DNA of 64,000 bases, from contig CAXKWD010000007.1 in the NCBI GenBank assembly GCA_964059195.1, forward strand, positions 1,860,001-1,924,000. Direction: 5' to 3'. Each line of letters opens with the position of its first letter. The first letter of the stretch is position 1. The stretch comes from Ectobius pallidus. Taxonomy: Eukaryota; Arthropoda; Insecta; Blattodea; Ectobiidae. Both the position numbers and the translations under genes were made by a program. The notes below the pieces were generated by a model. It worked only from the letters and a program-made list of their open reading frames with translations. It did no database searches and was not told where the DNA came from. This document shows, piece by piece, positions 1 through 10,199 of this stretch.

Positions 1-95
1 TATTTGAGTTATCGCATGCACAGACAGACATTTTCCCCATCCAATGTACAATCTTAGAAAGTACCATTCTGGCACATAATAATGAAAACGTATCT
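1..95 (-). repeat. Copy of the 'CATGAAACTTG' interspersed repeat (end)
   Basis: Reverse complement matches the block at 57925-58160: a run giving 'gtactttatgagattgtgtgg', a gacagacag tract, then 'cgataactcaaata'. Other copies are at 36125-36370, 53690-53890 and 61150-61345. The window edge cuts this copy. Confidence 0.6.
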
Positions 96-108
96 TATAT
101 TTACTCAC

Positions 109-272
109 AGTTTGTCTCATCGGTTCCATCTTCGCAATCCAAGACGCCATCACATTTCTTGTCTGCTCGGTAACAACGCCCATTCAAACACTCCATGAGG
201 CCCTGTGTGATGTTGCAGAAGTCTGGACGTCGTGGCACGATCACATCACTGAACACGATGAGACCAGCGTAC
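109..272 (-). CDS. Mcr: Mcr-like macroglobulin, LDLa-module exon (last exon in window)
   Basis: A splice acceptor (ttgcag) precedes the exon and a gtgagt donor follows it. It enters in phase 2, completing the GA left by the exon at 4907-5196, and leaves in phase 1. The 54 residues end in an LDL-receptor class A module: cysteines in the order FCN, ECLNGRC, KKCDG, LDCEDGTDET, with the acidic calcium-binding DCEDGTDE segment intact; the last cysteine must come from the next exon. NIT is a possible N-glycosylation site. Known: insect Mcr (Tep6) is the macroglobulin/TEP member with an internal LDLa module; it acts at the epithelial surface in septate junctions and in opsonisation. Inference: this module is the main reason to prefer Mcr over other TEPs. 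The thioester or C3-like region is outside the window. Confidence 0.8.
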
Positions 273-1250
273 CTGCAAGAGTCCTTTACAGTTACTCAAC
301 CCCTTCAAGAGTTTGTGTGTGTGTATGTCTTCCTCTACACTCAATCTGTTCCAGCTCATCTTCCTCTAACTGTAAATGGTTTGGGTACAGTTTCAGCCTA
401 GTATTAGTCGGGTTTAGCTATATTTAGTTTTATAAATACTATTACGCATATTATACTCAACTTGTCATTGTTCGGTTTGCGGATTATCCGTGCACATAAA
501 ATAAATTTCCCGCACTTAATTTTGAATTCCTCACACTTCATTTGCAACATACCACAGTTTCACCATGCCATTTTCAAATTTTCCACACTTTATTTCATCA
601 CATTTTGAATTTCCCGCACTTAATTTCGTTATATATGGTTTTTGCTGTCTACATGCTTATGCTAGTGTTTGTTTAGCCAAAACACAAGGTTTTGTGATAA
701 CTGAGGAGTGTTTTTTGAAAACTTGATAAAGCACAAAATCATACAAATATGTTTATTTATATTTACATTTAAATTTTATTTATATGTTTATAAATACATA
801 TAAATAAACATAAATTATTATAAAGCTAGATCAAAATGTTATTTATTGCGTAAAATATTATTTTGAGTTTATTTTTATTTCTGTCTTTCTTTTAAAAATT
901 TTGTTATGTTTTAATACAGAACAAAAATGTTACTAATGGCATCAATCACAGCTAGGCCAAGTCAGTAATGGTGTTCATGTCAACAAAAAGAAAGACCTGC
1001 TTCACAGATGTATTCAGATAAAATAATAAACAAACAATACGTGATGCTGTAGTGACATGACACATGTAATGGTACCGATCTCATATGTAACTCGTTTTCT
1101 CAAATCTTTTGTTTTATTGAGTTTTGATAAAAACACTCCTCAATTTTACTTGGATGTTTGACTGTTGTATTTGAGTGTTAATGTCAATAAAGGAATAAAC
1201 TGCTTCAGTATAAAATAACTTACGGTATTTCATCAAAATAGACAGAAGTT
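273..1250. other. Intron, includes degenerate CACTT repeats
   Basis: No coding signal. At 505-640 there are five imperfect copies of a block resembling tttcccgcacttaattttga; a similar block recurs at 39270-39345, just beside another exon of the same gene. The rest, 640-1250, is AT-rich with nothing recognisable. Confidence 0.5.
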
Positions 1251-1261
1251 ACCACTGATAT

Positions 1262-1415
1262 AGGTCTTAACCCACCAGGAGGCAAAAACCCAACTCTCCA
1301 AGGAAATAGCTCACCTTGGGAGAGTAAAACAGAGCCAGCCCTACCATGGTAGGAGGCCCTTGCCCTATAAGGGATTGTGACGGGCTTATTTATTTATTAT
1401 TTATTTATTTATTTT
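1262..1415 (+). mobile_element. Retroposed fragment with (TTTA)n tail and 11-bp target duplication
   Basis: The 11-bp direct repeat accactgatat lies at 1251-1261 and 1416-1426. The 154-bp insert ends in a (TTTA)n tail. This is the signature of a 5'-truncated LINE 3' end or SINE. It carries a small inverted repeat (gcccttgccctataaggg). No ORF. Confidence 0.7.
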
Positions 1416-1890
1416 ACCACTGATATCAACTGTTTATTTCACCTACGCATTCAGCAGTTTGTCATGGCTATATGCAGGCCGATTCTAGGTATTTTGGCAT
1501 CCTAGGCACAAATAAATCCTGCACCTCCTAATTTACCACCTCAACCATTCCATTTTTACCATTATTTTGATTAAACATGAATTTCACATTCTCCAGTCTG
1601 GTATTGGTAAGTGGTTAAATGAAACTGATTTGAATTGGTCTAATTTGAGGAAGGCTTGTATTTATGAAGACGTTTTAATGCATCTAGATAGTATGGGCAC
1701 CTAATCATAAATAAATGGTGCAAAAATATATTGCACAAACTTTCTCCCATATACGTGTTAATGGCTAGCACAGAGAAAAGTAAATTAAAGAGATAATTAA
1801 ATGTTACTTATTACATTTTCATAAAAACTAACAAATATCTAGAACGGAAAGCATCAGGGTCGATCTTTATGTTCAATGCTTTTACTGTGA

Positions 1891-1892
<2 letters not shown>

Positions 1893-1935
<43 letters not shown>
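1893..1935. repeat. (AAT)n microsatellite
   Basis: About 14 uninterrupted AAT units. The homologous place in the second copy of the block (19556-19577) has about seven. Confidence 0.95.
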
Positions 1936-2538
1936 CGATGGCAGTAAAACTGTATATTATTAGTACTAATACTACGGGAAAATTCAAATATAAATCGCAC
2001 CTTGGGATGAATCGGTCCCACCCAACCCACCCTCACCGATGCAGTTTCTTTTGTACCACGATCTAGCAAATTCTTCTCTCCTTGTATTATGAAGAAACTC
2101 GTGATCGGACGTTGGAGGTGTGACGTCATACCGCTAGACGAGAGGTGACAGGCTGACAAACCTCGCGGGAGATATAATATGCCACATTTTCGAAACCTAC
2201 AAACAGTGTATCGTACATTATTCGAAAATGCAAGGGCGCTTCGCTACGGCTCCGCCTCCGCTTCGCGCACTTTAACTATGTGGTTAGTGTTATGCATTAT
2301 TTAGTTATATGTAGAGGGGGATACAAGGCACTTGCGACAATATACAAGGACAGTTGGTCACTCTGCTTCGCTCAGAAACAAAATACATCACACAGTCCAT
2401 GCAAATGTGAATATCGAATGGGCGGAGCTTAAGGAGCGACTTATATTTGAATTTCGCCACTACTGCTACTACTTAGGTTATATTGCACGCTTTAACTGCA
2501 TGTAGGTCATATAACGTGTTTAGTATGTTTGCGTGAAC

Positions 2539-2892
2539 CATAGGCGTACCGAGGGGGTGGTTTTGGGGGTTTGAACCCCCCCCCCATTGATTAAAAAAAT
2601 GAAAATTCTATAATTTTTTTAAGTCTGCCCATAAATTACTTAATACTAGTATAAAGCGTGGGAAGCTTAAAACTCGTTATTTTGAGTCTTAATTTTTAAA
2701 ATTATTCCGGGGAGGACCCCGGAAGCTTAAAATTTGTTATTTTGCGCCTTAATTTTTAAAATTGGGTTTAAAACTGGTTAAAATTTTCCGGGGGAGGACC
2801 CCCGGACCCCCCTCTCCCTGAGGGGTATTCCATGCCCCCAGACCCTGCGGATGTTATAACCCCCCCATACGGTCGGCCTGGTTACGCCTATG
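2539..2892 (+). mobile_element. Non-autonomous hAT element (MITE), 354 bp
   Basis: Terminal inverted repeats cataggcgtaacc-like (CATAGGCGTACC at the left, GGTTACGCCTATG at the right) with a perfect 8-bp target duplication gcgtgaac at 2531-2538 and 2893-2900. The second copy of the surrounding block (about 20360-20372) has the empty site, which confirms the borders. Interior: G- and C-runs and gaagctt-containing subrepeats with 'ccggggaggaccccgg'. A relative in the other orientation lies at 50637-50924. Confidence 0.92.
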
Positions 2893-2984
2893 GCGTGAAC
2901 CATTAGTCTTTAGTAACAGCTCATTCGCGTCATCTGTTTCTATTGTTTAGTGATGTCTTCTTATGTAATATTCAGTTTAAACGA

Positions 2985-3185
2985 TTATAATATCCACTGA
3001 CATAGCGGCGATGAGTTATGGAAAATAAACAAGTCCTACAAACCCGGCGTTTGCCTTTGCGAACGAGGAAACCATGAAAAACCCAAGTCAATTTGGGCAG
3101 CCACGAGGTTTGATTTGAACTCAGGACCTCTTCCCTGTTAGCCCATAGACCTACCACCTCGCTGTAATTGGTTTTGGCGTCTTCA
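2985..3185 (-). repeat. tRNA-derived SINE-like segment
   Basis: On the minus strand the A-box-like ggtaggtctatgg and the B-box-like gagttcaaatc are spaced as in a tRNA head. The same segment sits in the second copy at 20460-20645, so it was there before the block was duplicated. No poly-A or target duplication was identified. Confidence 0.45.
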
Positions 3186-3479
3186 TTACGACTGAGCTAT
3201 ACTGACTGCATTTGCAACAATAAGTACATTAGGCCTATAGTTTTCTTGTTGCTAGGGGCAACAAAATGTCATTCGTATTTCAATTGACATGTATGTTCTG
3301 AAATTCGCATTTAAGCCGTCCTTATTTCGTTTTTATATTGATATCTATTAAATGTATAAAGAAATGTGTTAAATAAAAAATGTTCATTTTAAATTTCTCT
3401 ACAACTTTACTGTGGTAGGTTTTCCTGTATCGCCTACAGTAATGGATATAATCTACAAAAATTGAAAATGGATACGAGT

Positions 3480-3935
3480 AAAGTACCCCTTAAGTCATTT
3501 TTGCAGAAATACGGATATAGCCATTTTATTGGTCATAGATAAGAGTTTCCAATTTTCAATTTTTATTAAAATCGTTAGAGCCATTTTTTCAAAAATCAAA
3601 AATTTAAAAAAAGTTTTCATGAAAAGTCCCCTTAATATTTCAGTTGTAAAGCTAAATTTCTGGGCGGTTCGACAAAATTTCGAAAAAGTCCTTATTTCAA
3701 AAAATGAAGTAAATACAACGAGCCGTTTACCCGCTGTGCTTGTCCACGGACAGACGGACAGACGGACAGACGGACAGACGGACAGACGTCATTCCAAAAA
3801 TACTTTTTTCGGTTTCTAGGCTTCATGAAACATACTCTCCCGGTGTTATCTCGACTTCGATTTTTTGTCACGATCACAATACTTTCTCTATACTACGTAT
3901 ATGGGAGAAAGTAAAATACATTGAAATAACTGGAA
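3480..3935 (+). repeat. Copy of the GACAGACG-minisatellite repeat family
   Basis: Contains 'ttaaaatcgttagagcc', a (GGACAGAC)n tract at 3748-3787 and a terminal hairpin, actttctc...gagaaagt, near 3885-3915. The family recurs at 19090-19330, 20880-21180, 27379-28195, 37440-37720, 42890-43205 and 45930-46150. The reading frames across the octamer tract are artefacts of the repeat. Confidence 0.65.
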
Positions 3936-4309
3936 AGGTTACAATGTAAAGAAATACAAAACTACATCATAAGTTTTCTAAACGTACTGCCTACTTTGGC
4001 CATCATCAAACCGGAAGCTCCTGTATCTCATACATCACACTTATTTCCTTATCACGTATATATTTCTCTATTTATGAAATGCCTGTGCTGTGTAGTGGCG
4101 ATCCGGCCGATTAGGTGCAGCATAGCCCTCTTTCCTCAGGGGGCGGAGCTTAACTGGATGGAACTATGACAACCATTCTCGCTTCATTTTCTCTATGAAA
4201 AGGAATAAATGAGAGTTGCGCTTAATGCTGTGCTATGAATCCTGCTCCCCTGCTTCAGATGTATTGAGCCTTGCATTACAAAATTTTGAATCAAGTTTTG
4301 ATGGATATG

Positions 4310-4635
4310 GATGAGAGATTTCATGATTGTGAAAATATTTAATTTGTTTGGGATGGATGGAGTTGGCACAGAACAGGGTTGAATGGCAGGCTCAGGTAAG
4401 CGGGTTCCATAAAATGGATAATATTCCTTTAGCTTGCTGAGTAATGAGGTTCAGCCATTCTATGAAGACATCATGTCTATTTTCTTTTCCCTCTCTTTGG
4501 TGTTTCTTTCTCTCGTTCTTTAATTCTAGCTGTAAGTAAGTTACTTTAGTAATTCTATACTGTCATTTTTTGTTCTGCCACCGGGCAATTTGCCCAATTG
4601 CAGGAGTGAAATATATACAATACAATACAATCACC
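4310..4635 (+). mobile_element. LINE 3' end, 5'-truncated
   Basis: Shares 'gttgaatggc' and '(c)ttccataaaatggataatatt.ctttagcttgctgag' with 12560-12640, which there follows a LINE ORF2 C-terminal reading frame. Ends in a (TACAA)n tail at 4615-4630. No target duplication was found. Confidence 0.6.
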
Positions 4636-4906
4636 GACAAGTTTTGCAGCCTTAAAGATCTGATGTGAGTTCAATTATTAAGATTAGCATTTTCCTAACT
4701 TCCCAACATGACGAACACAGAGGTTTCAGCAGCTGGTGAGTAACTTTATATACTCAAATTATGCTAGAGGCATTATGGGTAAGTATCATATCAATACAAG
4801 AACTTAATTAAACCTAAACACACTCACACCACACCTCTGGTATATAAGAAATGCTGACGCATACATCTGAATCAAGTAGTCTTGTATGATCCACCTGTTG
4901 ACTTAC

Positions 4907-5196
4907 TCAAACGTCCGGTTGACATCGATGCCATATGTAGATGAGGGGAAGTACACAATGTCGTCAGGATTGCCCTCGTGCGAGAACCACTTGTGTACGA
5001 ATGTGCCATTGGTTTCCTCGTCGAAAGTACCCATCTTAGTGATGACTTTGGCGTACGTGAGCTCGTTGCCGGCCTGCATGGTGTAGAATGCCCGGTCAAT
5101 ACCCGACAGCCCAACGTATGCACCAGGCTCCCCATATATCGCCACCTCCACCTTCTCACCAGTGCGAGCCTTCCTGTTGTTGATGAACACCGTGAA
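4907..5196 (-). CDS. Mcr: Mcr-like macroglobulin exon, bait-region/MG domain part
   Basis: 290 bp, phase 0 in and phase 2 out; acceptor ...gtgttacag, donor gtaagt. It encodes about 96 residues. The stretch GEPGAYVGLSGIDRAFY is typical of the alpha-2-macroglobulin bait-region-domain (A2M_BRD) family, where a core beta-sandwich motif reads like GxYVGLxxVDxxVxxL. NGT and NRT are possible N-glycosylation sites. It sits directly before the LDLa exon, 4.6 kb away, as expected if the LDLa module is inserted in the middle of the macroglobulin ring. Confidence 0.82.
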
Positions 5197-5269
5197 CTGT
5201 AACACAACGGACATCTTAATATCTAATGATTCAAACATACAAAAAAGTATCATCCTTATTAAAAACAAC

Positions 5270-6070
5270 GATTTTCCAAATATATATATCCCTTGCTTAG
5301 GTATGCAATGAAGGAGTAACTACATAATACAGATCGCACAACCTTGTCATGCATCTTCCTCGCCTTGCTCGCACCCGTGTTAATGGGTTAGTCTTTGTCT
5401 CAATCCTTGAGATCGTGCATTGAAAGCTTTCCTATTGGCTACTTTTGTTATAAATTATAATATTTGTATGTATTGTGAAATAGTAGATTATGTTTTTCCA
5501 ATACAAAACAATACAAAAAAGTGAATTATTTTTAAACTCTATGGGAAGTTAACGCAGTGACGTTACATAACATAATAATTATATAATGAGTTGAATTTAA
5601 CACGGGACCCTCCTGTGGCCATCATCAGTCAGGATATCCCAGTTCATGTGCCCACGGACACATTTTAGCAGTTCTGGATTCCTATCGACTTCATGCACTG
5701 CATCCCAAAATGTAGGTACTTCCATTTGATCCAAATATTCCACAGAAAGGGATGCCACTACCAAAGTCAAGGTCATCAGAGACACAGCCCATCAGCTGCT
5801 GTCTGCATTCAGGGGCAGATGTGGTTTTACACGCTCATGGTATTGTGAAAAGTATGTTAACATGTGTTACAAATTACATTTGAGACTGATTTGTTGGAGA
5901 CAAACGTGAAATTCCATCTTTGATGGTTGTGTTTAAGAAGAACATGACACTTGTTTCCTGTCAGCCTACACGTTATTATGTTCAATGTTCATGTTCATTA
6001 TGTTCAACATGCAGTTATTGTACACAATAGTAAATTACAGTTGTTTTTGTTTATATTATTCCTATTCAGT
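5270..6070. other. Intron, nothing recognised
   Basis: A minus-strand open stretch at 5597-5785 (62 residues, SVEYLDQMEVPTFWDAVHEV) shows no family I know, has no splice-site support in register with the macroglobulin exons, and is most likely chance or an old transposon remnant. Confidence 0.4.
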
Positions 6071-6077
6071 AATACCG

Positions 6078-6988
6078 GGTGCGGCAACATAACTTCCTTT
6101 TTTCAAAACGCAATAAAACACATTTTAGAAAACAGAATTTTTTATTTTATTTTTTTATAATGTAGGTACATATCTAAAGTTTTTTTTACACAGTTTTGAA
6201 AATCGTATCAAGTAGGTGACGCCCCTCATTGTCCATACACTAAATAAGCCGATTTCTGGCGTTTGTCATGACCCTTACCAGCATAGGAGCGAGTATGTTA
6301 GCAATTTCTGCCCGGATGTTGGCCTTCAGGTCTTGTAGGGTCCTTGGACAGTTGACATAAACACGGAATTTCAAAAAACCCCACAAAAAAATATCGCATG
6401 CAGCCAAATCTGGGGAGCGGGCAGGCTACTCCAAATGAGATGAGGCGCTCTGGGAAGTTTTCTCTCAAAACTGCCATTGATGCCCTTGAAGTGTGAGCCG
6501 TTGCCCGTCCTGTTGGAACCAAATGTCCCCTAAGTCCAATTCATTAAGTCATGGAAAAAAAATTCCTCCAACATGTTCACATATCGAACACATGTTTTCG
6601 CGCAGTACGCCGTGGGGATCGCAAGGTTGAAGCTCTCACTGCCTCAATGTTCTCAAGTGATCTGATGGGCCGTCTTGTCACACTCGTGGTTTGCCTGAAT
6701 GTAGTGACTCATGTAACAATTTATTTCCGGTCTGGGACAGGGCCCAACAGGGCTACATTAAAGCGATTACGGAAGGGGCGCTGGATTGCGACCACAGAAC
6801 ATCCATTTGAAAAGTAGGCCTTGACGGCAAAGGCACACTCCTCACTGTTCCAACGCATGATGGCGACTGACGTGGAAGGGAAGAAAACTTTAGAACCACG
6901 CCAGTCAAATGAGACCACTCCCGCCCCGCAACGACCCCTACAGCCTGAATGGCACACATTTCAAAAAAGGAAGTTATGTTGCCGCACC
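6078..6988 (-). mobile_element. DUF4817-type IS630/mariner element, deleted and broken
   Basis: Ends are inverted repeats (gtgcggcaacataacttcct at the left, its complement at 6965-6985). The reverse strand reads a transposase in pieces: HTH head at about 6866-6730 (MRWNSEECAFAVKAYF), then the DDE part at 6522-6298 (GRATAHTSRASMAVLRENFP, the family's 'QDGAtaHTA..s...Lre.FP'). The catalytic core between the two is missing and frames shift several times. Inactive copy; a longer relative lies at 16453-17899. Confidence 0.75.
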
Positions 6989-7188
6989 TTTATTACATTT
7001 CCTAATAAAAGCACGTACTTGTTTATGAAAGGGACTTGTCTCCTGAGAGTAAATGTGAGTACCTGGTGTGTAGTGTGGTATACACTTAATTTGAATAATA
7101 TTTTTGCAATGGCAGACCTTGAGGACACTAGTGGTCCACAGACCACAGTTTGTGAAACGCTCCCTTATATTATTTTTCAGTTACTTAC

Positions 7189-7440
7189 ATTGTTACGAGA
7201 TATTCCATTGACAGGGAACGTGAGGCTGTCTGCCACGATGTCCCCATAGCGACCAACGTGATACACCAGGACGGTTGCAACAGGTGCCATCTCAGCGCTC
7301 AGAGTAACGGCAAACGTTCTGATGGTTGTCTGCATCTTCTGCTCACCATTCAGGAGTATGATGCCCTTGGACATAACAACGAAGTTGAACGCCTCCATGT
7401 AGAAGTTGCTCTGCACGTGTAGGATGATGTATTCTCCAAC
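7189..7440 (-). CDS. Mcr: Mcr-like macroglobulin exon (MG5/MG6 region)
   Basis: 252 bp, phase 0 on both sides, 84 residues; acceptor cgttgtcag, donor gtaagt. The start VGEYIILHVQSNFYMEAFNF and the later MAPVATVLVYHV match the macroglobulin pattern 'G..i.l.v.s......f.y.v.s.g.i', followed by 'M.P...llvYyv...gei.aDs..f.V', which lies before the bait-region domain. GC content is clearly above the flanking intron. The 413-bp intron to the exon at 7854-8029 is the shortest in the locus. Confidence 0.82.
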
Positions 7441-7489
7441 CTGACAACGTAAAACAAGTCAATATCTTATCTTAAATAAACTCCTCAGA

Positions 7490-7800
7490 ATGGATTGAAA
7501 CAACAAGAAATATAGACATAACACATGAGAAACATGCCAAATAGTAGCAGCTCATTGTTGGAATAACAATCATAACACACGAAAGGAGGCCAAATTATTG
7601 AAGTCAGTAAACATAAAGATCTGGAAGTTTGGGAAAAGATTAATGTTTGGGAAAGGTTAATGAACTTGGAAATATCACAAGAAGAAAACTTGATCAAGAA
7701 GTTCATAAAATCTACAACAGAGAGCACATCAGTGTTGTCCAAGCAAGGATTTGACAGTTGACTAGATGTTGAAAATATGGGCAAAGCCCATGAAACATAC
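7490..7800. other. Short intron stretch, nothing recognised
   Basis: AT-rich, no repeat border or gene signal between the exons at 7189-7440 and 7854-8029. Confidence 0.4.
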
Positions 7801-7853
7801 GTTCTACTAAGATGTAAGTAAAGTGAAGTCTAAAGTGTTTAGTAAATTGCTAC

Positions 7854-8029
7854 CTTGGCATCTCTGGTGGATGTGGAGACTTTGATGTGATGGTTGGTGG
7901 GGGAAAAGTGCGACAATAGAAGCAAGTTTGACGTGGTGCGTTCCCCCTCGCCATCTGAGTAGTCAGCAGTGATGCGCATGGACTGGATGTCCACCAGGCG
8001 ATCCCGAGCTTTCTTGTCCTCGTCATAAC
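7854..8029 (-). CDS. Mcr: Mcr-like macroglobulin exon (MG4/MG5 region)
   Basis: 176 bp, phase 1 in and phase 0 out; acceptor ctcttgcag, donor gtagca (a weaker GT donor). It encodes 58 residues, GYDEDKKARDRLVDIQSMRI... to ...STSTRDAK. No catalytic motif is expected here. The match rests on order, phase and spacing between clearly recognisable neighbours, and on an open frame with the higher GC of the other exons. It is separated by 7.0 kb of repeat-filled intron from the preceding exon. Confidence 0.72.
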
Positions 8030-8124
8030 CTGCAAGAGCATTAATCATTGTACACAACTTAATAAGTCCAAGTCACAAGCTGTGGATTATAAAAGAAATA
8101 CAGGTTGAGGAATAAAATCAGTGT

Positions 8125-8265
8125 GGTAGGAGTTATTACAAACAAAGACATCGGACCAAGTTTTACGAAAGGTGTTGCATTAAGGTAAGTAGTGACAGAT
8201 AGATACTGAATGTGCCATATTGAATCTCTTCCTGCCCAGGGAAATTTCATTTCTTTACTGCCATA
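8125..8265 (+). repeat. Interspersed repeat shared with 52125-52260
   Basis: Both places share 'acaaa(ca)aag.catcgga', 'aagtaa' and 'gaatctcttc.tgcccaggga' followed by aatttcat, about 140 bp in the same order. Origin unknown. Confidence 0.5.
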
Positions 8266-8514
8266 TTTATTTAATAAGCTCTTCGTCGTTGTTTCATGTG
8301 AATCATCTGCTGCAATATTATCAAACTTCTGTGCCCTTGAAAATGCAACATACAAACATCTGTTAAATCACAACTGTTTATTTGTGATCGAACTGAATCC
8401 TATAGAGAAGTCGATTTACTGATACATCGATTCTTTTACCACAGAGTAAAAACAGTAGATTCTGTTATTTTTGAAAGGTTTATATATCTTGTATAACTTT
8501 GTAATATTTGCCAT

Positions 8515-8530
8515 GGGGGGGGGGGGGGGG
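8515..8530 (+). repeat. G-homopolymer of 16
   Basis: Sixteen consecutive G in an otherwise AT-rich intron. Other G runs occur at 24457-24468, 50875-50890 and 59466-59477. Length may be unreliable in an assembly. Confidence 0.9.
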
Positions 8531-8683
8531 AAGGATTTTCTTTAGAGAAATAATGTATAAGATATCGTAATATTTAGGAAGTTTATACAGTGAAGTAATT
8601 ATTATATAAAAATAATAATTGTCAATTCTAGTGAAGTTACTGTGTTACAATCCATCTCATTATTATTTTTATATAATACTATC

Positions 8684-9150
8684 TTAAAAGGCCCGGCGTC
8701 GCTCGGGTTTTGTATTTTGTAAATGCCAAAATAACTTATGAAGGACTTTCGATTTTCAAACTATAGTTCATTAAGGTCTTTATATAGGTATTTAGAATTT
8801 GAAATGGGGAAGAACGACTTATCACACACAAACTATTCCCTCAGAAAACGCTACATAGGCTATAGCTTATTATAACTTATAGCAGATCCCCACGGCTTCG
8901 CCCACGATAATTAATCGAAATATTAACAATTAAGAGCAAAATAATTAAAATATTATACTTATTAACACTTTGCACGCGAAACATTCATAGGTGTAAACTA
9001 AAGGATTGATAGGCCTAATTAATGAAACAGCTATAAATCCGGCTTTGAAGTGAATTTCACGATTAGAAAATAAATGGAAAAATTCGGTATTCGAAAGATT
9101 ATGAGAGTTGAAATCGATTAAACTCACGATGAAAAAATGTGTGTAAATGT
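8684..9150 (-). mobile_element. Helitron fragment (3' end at left)
   Basis: Read on the minus strand it ends with aaacccgagcgacgccgggc, ttttaag and ATAG (CTAG expected), the hairpin-plus-CTRR terminus seen intact at 13981-14011. The next 200 bp match the reverse complement of 13800-13980 (for example cttatgaaggactt). The 5' end was not found. Confidence 0.65.
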
Positions 9151-9513
9151 ATTTGACAGACAGACATATATTCGTTTTTATTTATATAGCTGAAGAATGG
9201 AATAAGCCTACTGAGGCCGTAGTTTCTATATTCATTTGTCCAGACTTATAATTCCGTTACATTTCAGGCAGATTTAACGACCCTACATAAGAGATTTTAA
9301 TTATGATTACATATAGAAATGTTGTAGCCAGGACCCCAAATTAAGCAACTTCCCCGGAATTTTCTGTAAACCATCATTCATAAGAAACATATTCCATGTT
9401 AAATACATGTTTAACATTACCTTATCAAATTCTCTAGCTTTTACAATAACTGAGATTTATCCATTGCCTTCCATATAAACAGACTTTGTTTATTCTACTC
9501 AGAGTCCCAATTC

Positions 9514-9770
9514 TTCTTATTCTTATTCTTATTCTTTATTGCTATCATCAACACCCCTATGGTGTTATGGATAGAGGTCAATACATAAAAATATAACACA
9601 TTAAAAAATCATATCAACATTGGCAATAAAATATTCATTGATATTGTAAAATGGATGTAGTATAAGCCACTTTTTCAAGTCGTTCTTAAATTTATTAAGA
9701 CTCACAGTGTGAGCTTCAAATGGCAGTTTGTTGTAAACCATCTTTCATAAGAAGCATATTCCACGTTAAA
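9514..9770 (-). mobile_element. LINE ORF2 C-terminus and 3' UTR fragment
   Basis: The minus strand reads NKLPFEAHTVSLNKFKNDLK with KWL following, the standard end of a CR1/jockey-type reverse transcriptase ORF ('..LP..ir.......Fk..lk.wLl'), then a stop and a 3' UTR with a (TAAGAA)n tail at 9514-9537. A diverged piece of the same unit, with 'ccat.attcataagaa.catattcca', occurs at 9370-9430. Confidence 0.65.
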
Positions 9771-10199
9771 TAAATATTTAATATTACCTTATCACCTTAT
9801 CATCAACTTCTCTGGCGTTTACAATAACATGAGATATCCATTGCCTTTCAAAGTGATCGCGATGATTTTGTTTCCAAAGTATGACAAAAATGGACAAAGC
9901 CACCTGTTCATTGATTTGAGAATTGAAATGTATTACTGAAAAGTGATGCTTCAAAAGCGTAAAAAATGCACGTTTTCTTGCCGTTTTTCCCTCATAACTC
10001 GCGAACAAAGGCTAAAATTAAAAATGTAGTATGACAGAAACCTTCCCGGGAATGTACCCAACAACTTCTTCAAGTTTCATGGCGATTGGATGAGCGGTGT
10101 AGTAATGCATAAAGGACACACACACTCACACACATACATTCATTTTTTATTATTATTATACATTTTTGCCATTAAGACAGTGTTTGAACTTGAATGTTA

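Larger units (their letters stand above)
1706..3960 (+). repeat. Copy 1 of a ~2-kb duplicated repeat block
   Basis: Aligns by eye with 19390-21180 over most of its length: shared 'ataaatggtgcaaaa..tattgcacaaactttctc', an (AAT)n tract, 'ttaactatgtgg..tattatgcattattta', 'tagtgatgtcttcttatgt', a tRNA-derived SINE-like piece and a terminal segment with fragments like 'attaaaat(c/t)gttagagcca'. Copy 1 differs by holding the hAT MITE at 2539-2892. Parts also recur at 22240-22560 and 56860-57130 (for example gtgacgtcataccgc). No coding capacity was recognised. Confidence 0.65.

Noticed and set aside
3692..3949. Overlapping open frames across the GGACAGAC tract on both strands
   Set aside because: An 8-bp repeat without stops opens frames on both strands; no domain and no codon bias.
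4872..5202. Second minus-strand frame and two plus-strand frames over 4872-5207
   Set aside because: Shadows of the macroglobulin exon at 4907-5196; only the exon frame has family motifs and proper splice phase.
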